From contig NZ_CP133782.1 in NCBI RefSeq assembly GCF_034351645.1, positions 811,001 to 875,000 of the forward strand: a stretch of DNA of 64,000 nucleotides, in the 5' to 3' direction. Shown one piece after another: positions 35,863 through 44,534 of this stretch. This DNA is from Pseudomonas sp. DC1.2 (lineage in GTDB: Bacteria > Pseudomonadota > Gammaproteobacteria > Pseudomonadales > Pseudomonadaceae). The notes beneath the pieces were generated by a model. The model did not search any database and had not been told where the DNA came from. It worked only from the letters and a program-made list of their open reading frames with translations. Position 1 is the stretch's first letter; the number at the start of each line of letters is the position of its first letter. Made by a program: the position numbers and the translations under genes.

Positions 35863-36780
35863 GTGGCTCAGGTCAAACGTATCCGTCGTAACGTCAGCGG
35901 CATCATCCTGCTCGACAAACCGTTGGGGTTCACCTCCAACGCCGCGTTACAGAAGGTTCGCTGGTTGCTGAACGCTGAGAAGGCCGGGCACACCGGCAGT
36001 CTCGATCCGCTGGCCACTGGCGTATTGCCGTTGTGCTTCGGTGAAGCCACCAAGTTCTCGCAATACCTGCTCGACTCCGACAAGGCTTATGAAACCGTGG
36101 CGCAACTGGGCAAGACCACCACCACGGCGGATGCCGAGGGTGATGTTTTGTTGGAGCGTCCGGTGACCGTTGGTCGCGCCGATGTCGAAGCTGTTTTGCC
36201 CGGTTTTCGCGGGCTAATCAGTCAGATACCGCCGATGTACTCGGCGCTTAAGCGTGATGGCCAGCCGCTGTACAAGCTGGCCCGTGCAGGCGAAGTAGTG
36301 GAGCGCGAACCGCGTTCTGTTACTATTGCGCGCTTGGAATTGCTGGCCTTTGAGGGGGATACTGCGCGGCTTGCGGTGGATTGCAGCAAAGGCACTTATA
36401 TTCGCACCCTGGTGGAGGATATTGGTGAGCAACTCGGTTGTGGCGCTTACGTTGCAGAACTGCGACGCACCCAGGCCGGGCCTTTCACGCTGGCGCAGAC
36501 TGTCACGCTTGAAGAGTTGGAAGCAGTGCATGCCGAAGGCGGCAATGAAGCGGTCGACCGCTTCCTGATGCCATCGGACAGTGGCTTGCTGGATTGGCCA
36601 CTGTTGCAGTTCTCGGAGCACAGCTCGTTCTATTGGCTTAACGGCCAACCGGTACGAGCCCCGGATGCACCGAAGTTTGGCATGGTACGGGTACAGGATC
36701 ACAACGGTCGCTTCATCGGTATCGGTGAAGTGAGCGAAGACGGGCGCATCGCGCCGCGTCGACTGATTCGGTCGGAATGA
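35863..36780 (+). CDS. truB: tRNA pseudouridine(55) synthase TruB
   Basis: 305-residue enzyme forming pseudouridine 55 in the T-loop of tRNAs. The catalytic motif [20 protein letters not shown] is near residues 43-62, with the catalytic Asp in [17 protein letters not shown] and the C-terminal PUA-like part follow. The start is GTG at 35863; the ribosome-binding site AAGGAG overlaps the end of rbfA, so translation is coupled. Confidence 0.96.
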   Translation: MAQVKRIRRNVSGIILLDKPLGFTSNAALQKVRWLLNAEKAGHTGSLDPLATGVLPLCFGEATKFSQYLLDSDKAYETVAQLGKTTTTADAEGDVLLERPVTVGRADVEAVLPGFRGLISQIPPMYSALKRDGQPLYKLARAGEVVEREPRSVTIARLELLAFEGDTARLAVDCSKGTYIRTLVEDIGEQLGCGAYVAELRRTQAGPFTLAQTVTLEELEAVHAEGGNEAVDRFLMPSDSGLLDWPLLQFSEHSSFYWLNGQPVRAPDAPKFGMVRVQDHNGRFIGIGEVSEDGRIAPRRLIRSE

Positions 36781-36922
36781 CCGAAACCGGTCTGCGTAAC
36801 AGCAGGCTGGCGAGGGTGGCTGTTAGCAGGCATGGTCACTACTCATTTTTAGATACAGGGATTTGTCCCTGGCCTGTTGAAGCTGTTTCTTTGAAACAGT
36901 TTCCTGATAAAAGGATTGCCTC

Positions 36923-37192
36923 ATGGCTCTCGACGTTCAAGAAAAAGCTCAAATCGTAGCTGACTACCAGCAAGCTGTTGGTGACACTGGTTCGCCAGAA
37001 GTGCAAGTTGCACTGCTGACGCACAACATCAACAAACTGCAAGGTCACTTCAAGGCCAACGGTAAAGATCACCACTCCCGTCGTGGTCTGATCCGCATGG
37101 TAAACCAGCGCCGTAAGCTGCTGGACTACCTGAAAGGCAAAGATCTGGGTCGTTATCAGGCTCTGATCGGTCGCCTGGGTCTGCGTCGCTAA
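36923..37192 (+). CDS. rpsO: 30S ribosomal protein S15
   Basis: 89-residue primary 16S rRNA-binding protein. It has the family pattern [20 protein letters not shown] and [29 protein letters not shown] lies in front of the ATG. The 142-bp truB-rpsO gap probably contains a leader region where S15 represses its own translation, as in E. coli, but I could not define the structure. Confidence 0.98.
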   Translation: MALDVQEKAQIVADYQQAVGDTGSPEVQVALLTHNINKLQGHFKANGKDHHSRRGLIRMVNQRRKLLDYLKGKDLGRYQALIGRLGLRR

Positions 37193-37207
37193 TCAGCGAT
37201 TGCGCTA

Positions 37208-37270
37208 GAGGTTGGTTGTCTGTCGTTCGCCAGTGGGTTTCCCGCTGGCGCATGGCAGGCTCCCAGCCTC
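37208..37270 (+). promoter_or_regulatory. Nested hairpins in the rpsO-pnp leader
   Basis: The outer stem GAGGTTGG (37208-37215) pairs with CCAGCCTC (37263-37270), one G-U. Inside is CGCCAGTGGG-TTT-CCCGCTGGCG (37228-37250), one G-U. No U-run follows. Its position matches the RNase III-cut hairpin through which PNPase limits its own mRNA in E. coli; this function is inferred. Confidence 0.6.
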
Positions 37271-37386
37271 AAGTTTTATCTGGATACACGTTTTACCCTG
37301 GACAGGCGTTGGGCCGATTCCCGACATTGCCCAAGAATTTCGCAAGAAGACAAGTTCCCCAAGAGCCACAAAGAAGGTAGGACACC

Positions 37387-39492
37387 GTGAACCCGGTAAT
37401 CAAAAAATTCCAGTTCGGTCAGTCGACCGTTACCCTCGAGACTGGCCGTATCGCCCGTCAGGCCTCCGGCGCAGTATTGGTCACCGTTGACGACGACGTC
37501 AGCGTATTGGTGACCGTCGTTGGTGCCAAGCAAGCCGATCCAGGCAAGGGCTTCTTCCCTTTGTCCGTTCACTACCAGGAAAAAACTTACGCTGCCGGTA
37601 AGATCCCTGGCGGTTTCTTCAAGCGCGAAGGCCGTCCTTCCGAGAAAGAAACCCTGACTTCCCGACTGATCGACCGTCCGATCCGTCCGCTGTTCCCAGA
37701 AGGCTTCATGAACGAAGTGCAGGTTGTCTGCACCGTCGTTTCCACCAGTAAAAAGACCGATCCGGACATCGCTGCGATGATCGGTACCTCGGCTGCCCTG
37801 GCCATCTCCGGCATTCCTTTCGATGGCCCGATCGGCTGTGCACGTGTTGCGTTCCACGAAAGCACCGGCTACCTGCTGAACCCGACTTACGAACAACAGA
37901 AAGCTTCGAGCCTGGACATGGTCGTTGCCGGTACTTCGGAAGCCGTGTTGATGGTTGAATCGGAAGCTAAAGAGCTGACCGAAGACCAGATGCTGGGCGC
38001 TGTACTGTTTGCTCACGACGAGTTCCAGGTTGTGATCAACGCCATTAAAGAACTGGCTGCCGAAGCGGCCAAGCCAACCTGGGCCTGGGCTCCACAGCCA
38101 GAAGCGACCGCTCTGCTGGGCGCTATCCGTGCCGAGTTCGGCGACGCGATCTCCCAGGCTTACACCATCACCATCAAGGCCGATCGTTACGCTCGCCTGG
38201 GTGAGCTGAAAGACCAGGTTGTTGCCAAACTGTCCGGTGAAGAAGGCCAGCCTTCGTCCAGCGAAGTCAAAGCGGCTTTCGGCGAAATCGAATACCGCAC
38301 CGTTCGCGAAAACATCGTAAACGGCAAGCCACGTATCGACGGCCGCGACACCAAAACCGTACGTCCTTTGAACATCGAAGTCGGTGTTCTGCCTAAGACC
38401 CACGGTTCGGCTCTGTTCACCCGTGGCGAAACCCAGGCTCTGGTTGTTGCAACACTGGGCACCGCCCGTGACGCACAACTGCTGGACACCCTGGAAGGCG
38501 AGAAGAAAGACCCGTTCATGCTGCACTACAACTTCCCTCCGTTCTCGGTAGGTGAGTGTGGTCGCATGGGTGGCGCTGGTCGTCGCGAAATCGGTCACGG
38601 CCGTCTGGCCCGTCGTTCGATTGCAGCCATGCTGCCTGCAGCTGACGTGTTCCCGTACACCATTCGTGTCGTGTCGGAAATCACCGAATCCAACGGTTCG
38701 AGCTCCATGGCTTCGGTCTGCGGCGCTTCCCTGGCCCTGATGGACGCCGGTGTTCCGATGAAGGCACCGGTTGCCGGTATCGCCATGGGTCTGGTTAAAG
38801 AGGGCGAGAAGTTCGCCATCCTGACCGACATCCTGGGTGACGAAGACCACCTGGGCGACATGGACTTCAAGGTAGCCGGTACCGCCAAAGGTGTTACCGC
38901 GCTGCAGATGGACATCAAGATCAAAGGCATCACCGAAGAAATCATGGAAATCGCTCTGGGCCAAGCCCTGGAAGCGCGCCTGAACATCCTCGGTCAGATG
39001 AACCAGATCATTGCTCAGTCCCGCACCGAGCTGTCGGAAAATGCTCCGACCATGATCGCGATGAAAATCGATACCGACAAAATCCGTGATGTTATCGGTA
39101 AAGGCGGCGCGACCATTCGTGCGATCTGTGAAGAGACCAAGGCTTCGATCGACATCGAAGACGACGGCTCGATCAAGATCTTCGGCGAAACCAAGGAAGC
39201 GGCTGAAGCTGCGCGTCAGCGCGTTCTGGGCATCACCGCTGAAGCTGAAATCGGCAAGATCTACGTGGGTAAGGTTGAACGCATCGTCGATTTCGGCGCA
39301 TTCGTCAACATCCTGCCGGGCAAGGACGGCCTGGTTCACATCTCCATGCTGAGCGACGCTCGCGTTGAGAAAGTGACCGACATCCTGAAAGAAGGCCAGG
39401 AAGTGGAAGTATTGGTACTGGACGTGGACAACCGCGGCCGTATCAAGCTGTCCATCAAAGACGTAGCAGCAGCCAAAGCGTCGGGCGTTTAA
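37387..39492 (+). CDS. pnp: Polyribonucleotide nucleotidyltransferase PNPase
   Basis: 701-residue phosphorolytic 3'-5' exoribonuclease and degradosome component. Two RNase PH domains: the first from residue 1 ([20 protein letters not shown]), the second near 315-545 with [17 protein letters not shown] and [18 protein letters not shown]; then KH ([19 protein letters not shown] near 560) and S1 ([20 protein letters not shown] near 620). The start is GTG at 37387 with AAGGTAGG upstream. Last gene of the operon, followed by a strong terminator. Confidence 0.98.
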   Translation: MNPVIKKFQFGQSTVTLETGRIARQASGAVLVTVDDDVSVLVTVVGAKQADPGKGFFPLSVHYQEKTYAAGKIPGGFFKREGRPSEKETLTSRLIDRPIRPLFPEGFMNEVQVVCTVVSTSKKTDPDIAAMIGTSAALAISGIPFDGPIGCARVAFHESTGYLLNPTYEQQKASSLDMVVAGTSEAVLMVESEAKELTEDQMLGAVLFAHDEFQVVINAIKELAAEAAKPTWAWAPQPEATALLGAIRAEFGDAISQAYTITIKADRYARLGELKDQVVAKLSGEEGQPSSSEVKAAFGEIEYRTVRENIVNGKPRIDGRDTKTVRPLNIEVGVLPKTHGSALFTRGETQALVVATLGTARDAQLLDTLEGEKKDPFMLHYNFPPFSVGECGRMGGAGRREIGHGRLARRSIAAMLPAADVFPYTIRVVSEITESNGSSSMASVCGASLALMDAGVPMKAPVAGIAMGLVKEGEKFAILTDILGDEDHLGDMDFKVAGTAKGVTALQMDIKIKGITEEIMEIALGQALEARLNILGQMNQIIAQSRTELSENAPTMIAMKIDTDKIRDVIGKGGATIRAICEETKASIDIEDDGSIKIFGETKEAAEAARQRVLGITAEAEIGKIYVGKVERIVDFGAFVNILPGKDGLVHISMLSDARVEKVTDILKEGQEVEVLVLDVDNRGRIKLSIKDVAAAKASGV

Positions 39493-39522
39493 GACTCCCC
39501 CGCTTGGCCGTTTAAGCGTTGT

Positions 39523-39561
39523 AAAAAGGCCTCGCAGTGAAAGCTGCGGGGCCTTTTTTTG
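39523..39561 (+). terminator. Intrinsic terminator of pnp
   Basis: Arms AAAAAGGCCTCGCAG and CTGCGGGGCCTTTTT (one G-U), loop TGAAAG, followed by further T. It ends the nusA-pnp operon. Confidence 0.92.
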
Positions 39562-39624
39562 TCTGCGAAAAAGGGCGACATGGAATTTGCCCGCGCTCAA
39601 AACCGGTGCTAGGTTTAGCGCACT

Positions 39625-39700
39625 GCCCGTGTAGCTCAGTCGGTAGAGCAGCGCACTCGTAACGCGAAGGTCGCAGGTTCGATTCCTGTTTCGGGCACCA
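39625..39700 (+). tRNA. tRNA-Thr (CGT)
   Basis: 76-nt cloverleaf with anticodon CGT at 39658-39660 in loop CTCGTAA and encoded CCA. D-arm GCTCAGTCGGTAGAGC and T-arm GCAGGTTCGATTCCTGT are normal. Some pairs are poor: U6-U67 in the acceptor, and G27-A43 and A31-C39 in the anticodon stem. The overall fold and conserved bases still support a working tRNA. Confidence 0.88.
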
Positions 39701-39707
39701 TTTTTTG

Positions 39708-39914
39708 CTATGTCACCTTCCTGCCGAGGTCCTTGATGCTGCGCTTGGGCTGCTGCAGTGCGCGCTCCTGATCGGGGGGCGTGCGTATTCGGTCTGATAG
39801 TTCACCGCTGCTTGAACTTGAAGTGGAACCATTGCTGCGCCTAAGTTCTTCAATAAAGGCGTGACTGGTTGCTGAGACTTTGCTTTTTGAAACATGTTCC
39901 TCCGGCTCGCCCAA
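39708..39914 (-). CDS. Possible small orphan protein, doubtful
   Basis: 68-codon frame on the minus strand, convergent with tRNA-Thr, with a TTG start and no ribosome-binding site. The product is hydrophilic and Ser/Arg-rich (SATSHAFIEELRRSNGS, RSIKDLGRKVT). A second frame of 60 codons overlaps it (39713-39895, MFQKAKSQQPVTPLLK) and has GGAGG three nt before its ATG. At most one is real. I recognise neither. The 449-bp gap 39701-40149 otherwise holds only the candidate RNA listed next. Confidence 0.25.
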   Translation of the reverse strand: MGEPEEHVSKSKVSATSHAFIEELRRSNGSTSSSSSGELSDRIRTPPDQERALQQPKRSIKDLGRKVT

Positions 39915-39982
39915 AAAGGCAGTGCGTGGTGGCGCCGTTCAGTTTTTTGTAAATTTGATGTAACGATGTCTATAAATCGCCA

Positions 39983-40087
39983 GTCAAAGGTCCTATATTC
40001 GGACCTTGCATGAGTACCACTTTGTAGTTTTCAGATGATCCCGAATGGTTCTGAAGGCCAGATAAACCGGGCTTTACCCGGTTTTTT
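39983..40087 (+). ncRNA. Candidate small RNA (about 105 nt)
   Basis: A sigma-70-like promoter TTGTAA (39947-39952), 18-nt spacer, TATAAA (39971-39976) would start RNA near 39983. Three hairpins follow: AAGGTCC/GGACCTT (39987-40007), TTCAGA/TCTGAA (40030-40055) and the terminator AAACCGGG-CTTTA-CCCGGTTT with U-run (40064-40087). No coding frame beyond five codons fits inside. It could instead be a terminated leader of the gene at 40150. I cannot match it to a named Pseudomonas RNA. Confidence 0.5.
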
Positions 40088-40149
40088 GCGTCAGAGAGAT
40101 CCTTGATGATCCAGATCCATCTTCCATTCCCCAGATCAGCGAGAACGCC

Positions 40150-40455
40150 ATGACCGTTAAAGAATTGACCCAGGAAGCCAGACACGCAGAAGCACTCAAG
40201 AAATACGTGCTGGACACGCCGTCCTTGATGGAAGAGATCAAGGACTTGCCCGCCGACGATCAGAAAGATCAGATCCAGTGGGCGTTTGAGGATGAAGCTG
40301 AGGCACAGGGCTTGCAGCCCTGGGAACTGACGCTCAAGTACACCTCAAGCCCGGAAGAGTTCGAGGCCGCGCGGCTGGTTCTGCACCGGGAGGCTGCCGA
40401 GGTATTGGGCGTCGAGTGGGAAGAGTACTGCGAGATGAACAATTTGGTGGTCTGA
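40150..40455 (+). CDS. Small acidic protein, possibly DUF6388 family, function unknown
   Basis: 101-residue, strongly acidic and soluble protein without signal or membrane segment. It starts MTVKELTQEARHAEALKKYV and contains DLPADDQKDQIQWAFEDEAE and EEFEAARLVLHREAAEVLGV. The helical pattern and length recall small Pseudomonas proteins filed under DUF6388, but that assignment is from memory. It stands alone between the candidate RNA and its own terminator, divided from nadC on the other strand. Confidence 0.75.
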   Translation: MTVKELTQEARHAEALKKYVLDTPSLMEEIKDLPADDQKDQIQWAFEDEAEAQGLQPWELTLKYTSSPEEFEAARLVLHREAAEVLGVEWEEYCEMNNLVV

Positions 40456-40456
40456 T

Positions 40457-40489
40457 AAAAACGCCAGCCTTGATGAGGCTGGCGTTTTT
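40457..40489. terminator. Bidirectional terminator, 40150 gene / nadC
   Basis: Perfect 13-bp arms AAAAACGCCAGCC and GGCTGGCGTTTTT with loop TTGATGA, A- and T-runs on both sides. It serves the gene at 40150 (+) and nadC (-). Confidence 0.93.
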
Positions 40490-40506
40490 CATTGGGGACG
40501 GCGTGA

Positions 40507-41355
40507 TCAGAGACTCAGCCGCATCGACAGGTCTACAGCTTTTACATCCTTGGTCATCGCACCGATCGAAATATAGTCCACCCCGGTTTCGGCAATGGGC
40601 AGCAGCGTGCTTTCGTTGATACCGCCGCTGGCCTCCAGTTTCGCCTTGCCGCCGTTCAGGCGCACCGCTTCACGCATGTCATCCAGGCTCAACTCGTCGA
40701 GCATAATGATGTCGGCACCCGCCGCGAGCGCTTCTTTGAGCTCGGTCAGGCTCTCCACTTCGATCTCCACCGGTTTGCCCGGGGCTATCTTGTGCGCAGC
40801 AGTAATCGCTTGCGAGATGCCACCACAGGCGGCGATATGATTTTCCTTGATCAGGAAAGCGTCATACAGGCCGATGCGATGATTGTGGCAACCGCCACAG
40901 GTCACGGCGTATTTTTGCGCCAGGCGCAAGCCCGGCAGGGTTTTGCGGGTGTCGAGCAACTTCACCTGAGTCTCTGCGACGAAGTCCGCCAAATGCTGCG
41001 CCCGAGTGGCGACGCCCGAAAGCATTTGCAGGAAGTTCAGGGCACAGCGCTCGCCCGTCAGCAACGATCGCGCCGGCCCTTCGAGGTGAAACAGCGCCTG
41101 ATTGGGTTTCACCCGTTCGCCATCGCGCACTTGCCAATGCACGGCCACTCTTGGGTCCAATTGCCGAAACACGGCGTCAACCCAGGCGGTGCCACTAATG
41201 ACGGCCGCGTCACGGGTGATGATGGTGGCTTTGGCCAAGCGCTCGGCTGGGATCAACTGTGCGGTGATGTCGCCGCTGCCGATGTCTTCGAGCAACGCAC
41301 GGCGCACGTTGGCTTCGATTTCGGCGGTTAAATCGGCGAGACGTAGATTCGGCAT
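40507..41355 (-). CDS. nadC: Nicotinate-nucleotide diphosphorylase (carboxylating) NadC
   Basis: 282-residue quinolinate phosphoribosyltransferase of de novo NAD synthesis. It begins [38 protein letters not shown] and the [20 protein letters not shown] segment near residues 150-170 are the substrate-binding signatures; [15 protein letters not shown] and [11 protein letters not shown] belong to the barrel's phosphate end. Start 41355 has GGAG upstream; an in-frame start at 41373 would add six residues without support. Confidence 0.96.
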   Translation of the reverse strand: MPNLRLADLTAEIEANVRRALLEDIGSGDITAQLIPAERLAKATIITRDAAVISGTAWVDAVFRQLDPRVAVHWQVRDGERVKPNQALFHLEGPARSLLTGERCALNFLQMLSGVATRAQHLADFVAETQVKLLDTRKTLPGLRLAQKYAVTCGGCHNHRIGLYDAFLIKENHIAACGGISQAITAAHKIAPGKPVEIEVESLTELKEALAAGADIIMLDELSLDDMREAVRLNGGKAKLEASGGINESTLLPIAETGVDYISIGAMTKDVKAVDLSMRLSL

Positions 41356-41689
41356 AACGGACTCCACAAACAAAGTGTCCCGATTATAGGGCTATGGCGC
41401 GGGGCAACCCAAGGCATCCAAAGTCCTCCAGGTGATCTGAACCGTGCATTTGGTCGATTGCTGTGAGTAATCGGCGATCAACGAGGGTCTCTGATAAAGG
41501 TTTATTTCAAATGCAGGTACAGAGTCTGCTGGCACAGGGCGTGTCTTTTGCCAGATAATTCGCCTTGCGTTTGACGTCATAGCTTTGACGTATCTTTGGG
41601 CGAGCGTTAATGAATCACTGCGAGCGGGCAGCGGACCCTTGCTGATTTTTTATCACTGAACTGAAGAATCACCGTTTCAGGAGGCTTGG
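41356..41689. promoter_or_regulatory. nadC / DUF1631 divergent intergenic region with direct repeat
   Basis: 334 bp without a gene. TTTGACGT occurs twice on the plus strand, at 41570-41577 and 41584-41591 (14-bp period), about 100-120 bp before the gene at 41690. This could be a regulator site or a -35-like duplication. A GGAGG-type ribosome-binding site is at the right edge. I see nothing else convincing. Confidence 0.35.
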
Positions 41690-43894
41690 ATGCACAACGA
41701 CGCGAATGTGGTGCCCTTGCGCAAAGCCGCTATCGACCAAACGAATTGCTCGCCGCTCGCCCGCCTGCCTGTGATTCTGCTTCAGGTTCGCGACAAGGCC
41801 GCGCAACAGCTCAGGCACGGCTTGCAGAAGCTGTTTGATAACGCCGATGACACGCTGTTCGAAATGGCCGATCGGGCACGCAACGACGTCGAACAGAATC
41901 TCTTCTTCCAAGCCATGCGCGATGTGCGACTCAAGCGCAAAAGCATCGAGCGCGGTTTTCTCGAACACGTCTTCGACGCTTTCGTCGGCCTCACTCAGTA
42001 CGACATCACTCAAGTCACACTGCCCCGTGCGTTGTCCTTTGACACTCCAGCGGCGCCTAGCAGCGACGACTTGGAGCGACGCGTCGCCGTGGACGCGATG
42101 GTCAACAAAGTCCTGAACCGGGAAGGCTTCACTCTCGACCAACTCACCGCTCGACTCAGCGCATTGCTGGGCAAAGAGTTGCTCGTACAGCACAACCCGT
42201 TGGGGCCCGCGTTGCTCTGCGAATACTTCCTGCAAGCGGGGCGCAATTTGGGGGTGGAGATCAAGGTCAAGTTGATTCTCCTCAAACTGTTCGAGCGTTA
42301 CGTACTCAGCGGCGCCGATCAGCTCTACGCCGAAGCTAATCAATTGTTGATTGCCACCGGTGTGCTGCCCGACCTCAAGCCCGCCCCGGCGCGGCGTGCC
42401 ATGGATCGTGCCGCGGTCAGCGCGCGCGCCGAACCGGCGACGACAGGTCCGCGCTCCGCTGGCATACCCGTTGATGAGAGCGTGCAGGAAGTTTTCGCCG
42501 CATTGCAGAAACTACTGTTTCACGTGCGCGGCAGCGTTGCCCCCACCCTGGAGGCCAGCGCTGAGCCCCAGCCCATTTCTACCCGCGACCTGCTGCGTCT
42601 GCTGTCGCACTTGCAGCAATACGTTCCAGCCCCGTCGGCCCAGGACGAATTCGATCTGCGTAATCAGCTTGAACAGTTGCTGACGCGGGTGAGCGTCAAA
42701 AGTGGCAAATCACGGGTGGTCGGGGTGGCGGATGAGGACGTCATCAATCTGATTGCGATGCTGTTCGAATGCATTCTCGATGACCGTAATCTGCCAGATT
42801 CGCTCAAGGCGTTGATTGCCCGCTTGCAGATCCCGATGTTGAAAGTGGCGGTGCTCGACAAGAGTTTTTTCAGCCGCAGTAGCCACCCGGCTCGGCGGTT
42901 ACTCAACGAAATTGCGGCTGTCGCCATGGGCTGGGGTGAATGTGATGACCATGAACGCGACAGCTTGTATCTGCGCATCGAGCAGGTCGTGCAGCGGTTG
43001 TTGAATGACTTTGTCGATGATCCGGCGATTTTCTCCGAGTTGCTGGCCGACTTTCTGGCCTTCACCAGCGACGAACGTCGGCGCAGTGAGCTGTTGGAGC
43101 AGCGCACCCGCGACGCCGAAGAAGGGCGAGCGAAGACCGAACTCGCGCGTCAGCGGGTCGAACGGGCGCTGAATCAGGCTGTGCGGGGCAAACTTCTGCC
43201 TCAGGTCGTGGTGGCTTTCGTGCAGGAGGCCTGGAGCCAGGTGCTGTTGCTGACCAGCCTTAAGCACGGTGACCAGTCCGCCGAATGGCACGCCGATGTG
43301 CAGACCATGGAGCAACTGATCTGGAGCGTGCGGCGTCATGACGAACCTGATGCAAGCGAACGTTTATTTTCGTTGGTGCCGGGGCTGCTCAAGTCCCTGC
43401 GCGATGGCTTGAGCCGTTCTGCATTCGATCCGTTTGCCACCAGTGCGTTTTTTTCTGAGCTGGAAACGTTGCATGTTCAGTTGTTTGAGCCTGCGGAGCA
43501 GCCTGCCATCCTTGACGCTCCGGAGAGGGTTGAAGGACTGCAAGAAATCGTTCCGCTAACCGCCGATGAAGGGGCGGTAGATAACGCTTGCTCCAGTTTG
43601 CCGGCGGACGATGTGGGTTTGCGTCAGGTCGATCAACTGCAACTGGGCAGTTGGGTAGAGTTTCAGGAAGACGAAGAAAATACCCTGCGCTGCAAGCTGG
43701 CGGCGATCATCGACGCCACTGGAAAATACATTTTTGTTAACCGCACCGGGATGAAAGTGCTGGAGCGCAGCCGCACGGTTCTGGCCTTGGAATTTCGCCG
43801 TGGTGCGGTGCGTGCTTTGGACGACACCTTACTGTTTGATCGGGCACTGGAGTCGGTGATCGGTAATCTGCGCCGACTCAATCGCGGCAAGTGA
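41690..43894 (+). CDS. DUF1631 family protein (PA4523-like)
   Basis: 734-residue soluble protein of unknown function, conserved between nadC and ampD in Pseudomonas. The N-terminus (1-230) is helical and charged with VRDKAAQQLRHGLQKLF and VDAMVNKVLNREGFTLDQL; residues 440-520 carry long coiled-coil-like helices (RRSELLEQRTRDAEEGRAKT). The last 100 residues (LQLGSWVEFQEDEENTLRCK, FVNRTGMKVLERSRTVLALE) look like a PilZ-type beta-barrel, which suggests but does not prove cyclic-di-GMP binding. Start ATG behind CAGGAGG. Confidence 0.85.
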   Translation: MHNDANVVPLRKAAIDQTNCSPLARLPVILLQVRDKAAQQLRHGLQKLFDNADDTLFEMADRARNDVEQNLFFQAMRDVRLKRKSIERGFLEHVFDAFVGLTQYDITQVTLPRALSFDTPAAPSSDDLERRVAVDAMVNKVLNREGFTLDQLTARLSALLGKELLVQHNPLGPALLCEYFLQAGRNLGVEIKVKLILLKLFERYVLSGADQLYAEANQLLIATGVLPDLKPAPARRAMDRAAVSARAEPATTGPRSAGIPVDESVQEVFAALQKLLFHVRGSVAPTLEASAEPQPISTRDLLRLLSHLQQYVPAPSAQDEFDLRNQLEQLLTRVSVKSGKSRVVGVADEDVINLIAMLFECILDDRNLPDSLKALIARLQIPMLKVAVLDKSFFSRSSHPARRLLNEIAAVAMGWGECDDHERDSLYLRIEQVVQRLLNDFVDDPAIFSELLADFLAFTSDERRRSELLEQRTRDAEEGRAKTELARQRVERALNQAVRGKLLPQVVVAFVQEAWSQVLLLTSLKHGDQSAEWHADVQTMEQLIWSVRRHDEPDASERLFSLVPGLLKSLRDGLSRSAFDPFATSAFFSELETLHVQLFEPAEQPAILDAPERVEGLQEIVPLTADEGAVDNACSSLPADDVGLRQVDQLQLGSWVEFQEDEENTLRCKLAAIIDATGKYIFVNRTGMKVLERSRTVLALEFRRGAVRALDDTLLFDRALESVIGNLRRLNRGK

Positions 43895-43958
43895 TCGCAC
43901 GCCGAGGGTCTATCGCGGCATACTGCGCACTTACACTGTCGTCGCTGAAGGAACCTGT

Positions 43959-44534
43959 ATGCAGTTGGACCCCGCGAGCGGTTGGTGTCAGGGCGTACAT
44001 ATATGCCCCTCACCCAACTTCAATGCGCGCCCCTCGGGCGAAATTTCCCTGTTGGTGATTCACAACATCAGCTTGCCGCCGGCGCAATTCGCGACGGGCA
44101 AGGTGCAGGAGTTTTTTCAGAATCGTCTGGATGTCACGGAGCATCCCTACTTTGAAGGGATCGCTCATTTACGGGTGTCTGCGCATTTTCTGATCGAGCG
44201 TGACGGCGTCGTCACTCAGTTTGTCTCCTGTCTTGAGCGTGCCTGGCATGCGGGCGTCTCTAGCTTCGAAGGGCGCGAGACCTGCAATGATTTTTCAGTG
44301 GGTATCGAGCTTGAAGGCACTGATGAACAGCCGTTCACGGAGGCGCAATATCAGGCGTTGACTATTCTGACCGAACAGTTGCAAAGCGCTTTTACCGGCA
44401 TTACCGCGCAGCGTATCTGCGGGCATAGCGACATCGCCCCCGGTCGTAAGACTGATCCGGGCCCTGCGTTCGATTGGGTACGCTATCGCGCGGCTCTGGC
44501 AAAAGCCGCTCTGGAAAAAGAGGAACCACAATGA
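43959..44534 (+). CDS. ampD: 1,6-anhydro-N-acetylmuramyl-L-alanine amidase AmpD
   Basis: 191-residue cytosolic zinc amidase that cleaves the stem peptide from anhydro-muropeptides in cell-wall recycling; its loss derepresses AmpC beta-lactamase in many Gram-negatives. Zinc ligands lie in LLVIHNISLPP (His35 or so), CGHSDIAPGRKTDPG (His and Asp near 150-165). The C-terminal tail ends EKEEPQ and overlaps ampE by 4 bp. It has no signal peptide, which fits AmpD rather than the periplasmic AmpDh types. Confidence 0.96.
   Translation: MQLDPASGWCQGVHICPSPNFNARPSGEISLLVIHNISLPPAQFATGKVQEFFQNRLDVTEHPYFEGIAHLRVSAHFLIERDGVVTQFVSCLERAWHAGVSSFEGRETCNDFSVGIELEGTDEQPFTEAQYQALTILTEQLQSAFTGITAQRICGHSDIAPGRKTDPGPAFDWVRYRAALAKAALEKEEPQ

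Noticed and set aside
37276..39600. 774-codon open frame opposite pnp
   Set aside because: Same cause: highly expressed gene with biased codons. PNPase on the plus strand has all its domains intact.
41511..41558. 15-codon frame starting ATGCAGGTACAG in the nadC-DUF1631 gap
   Set aside because: It is too short to judge, has no ribosome site, and is not next to a gene it could regulate.
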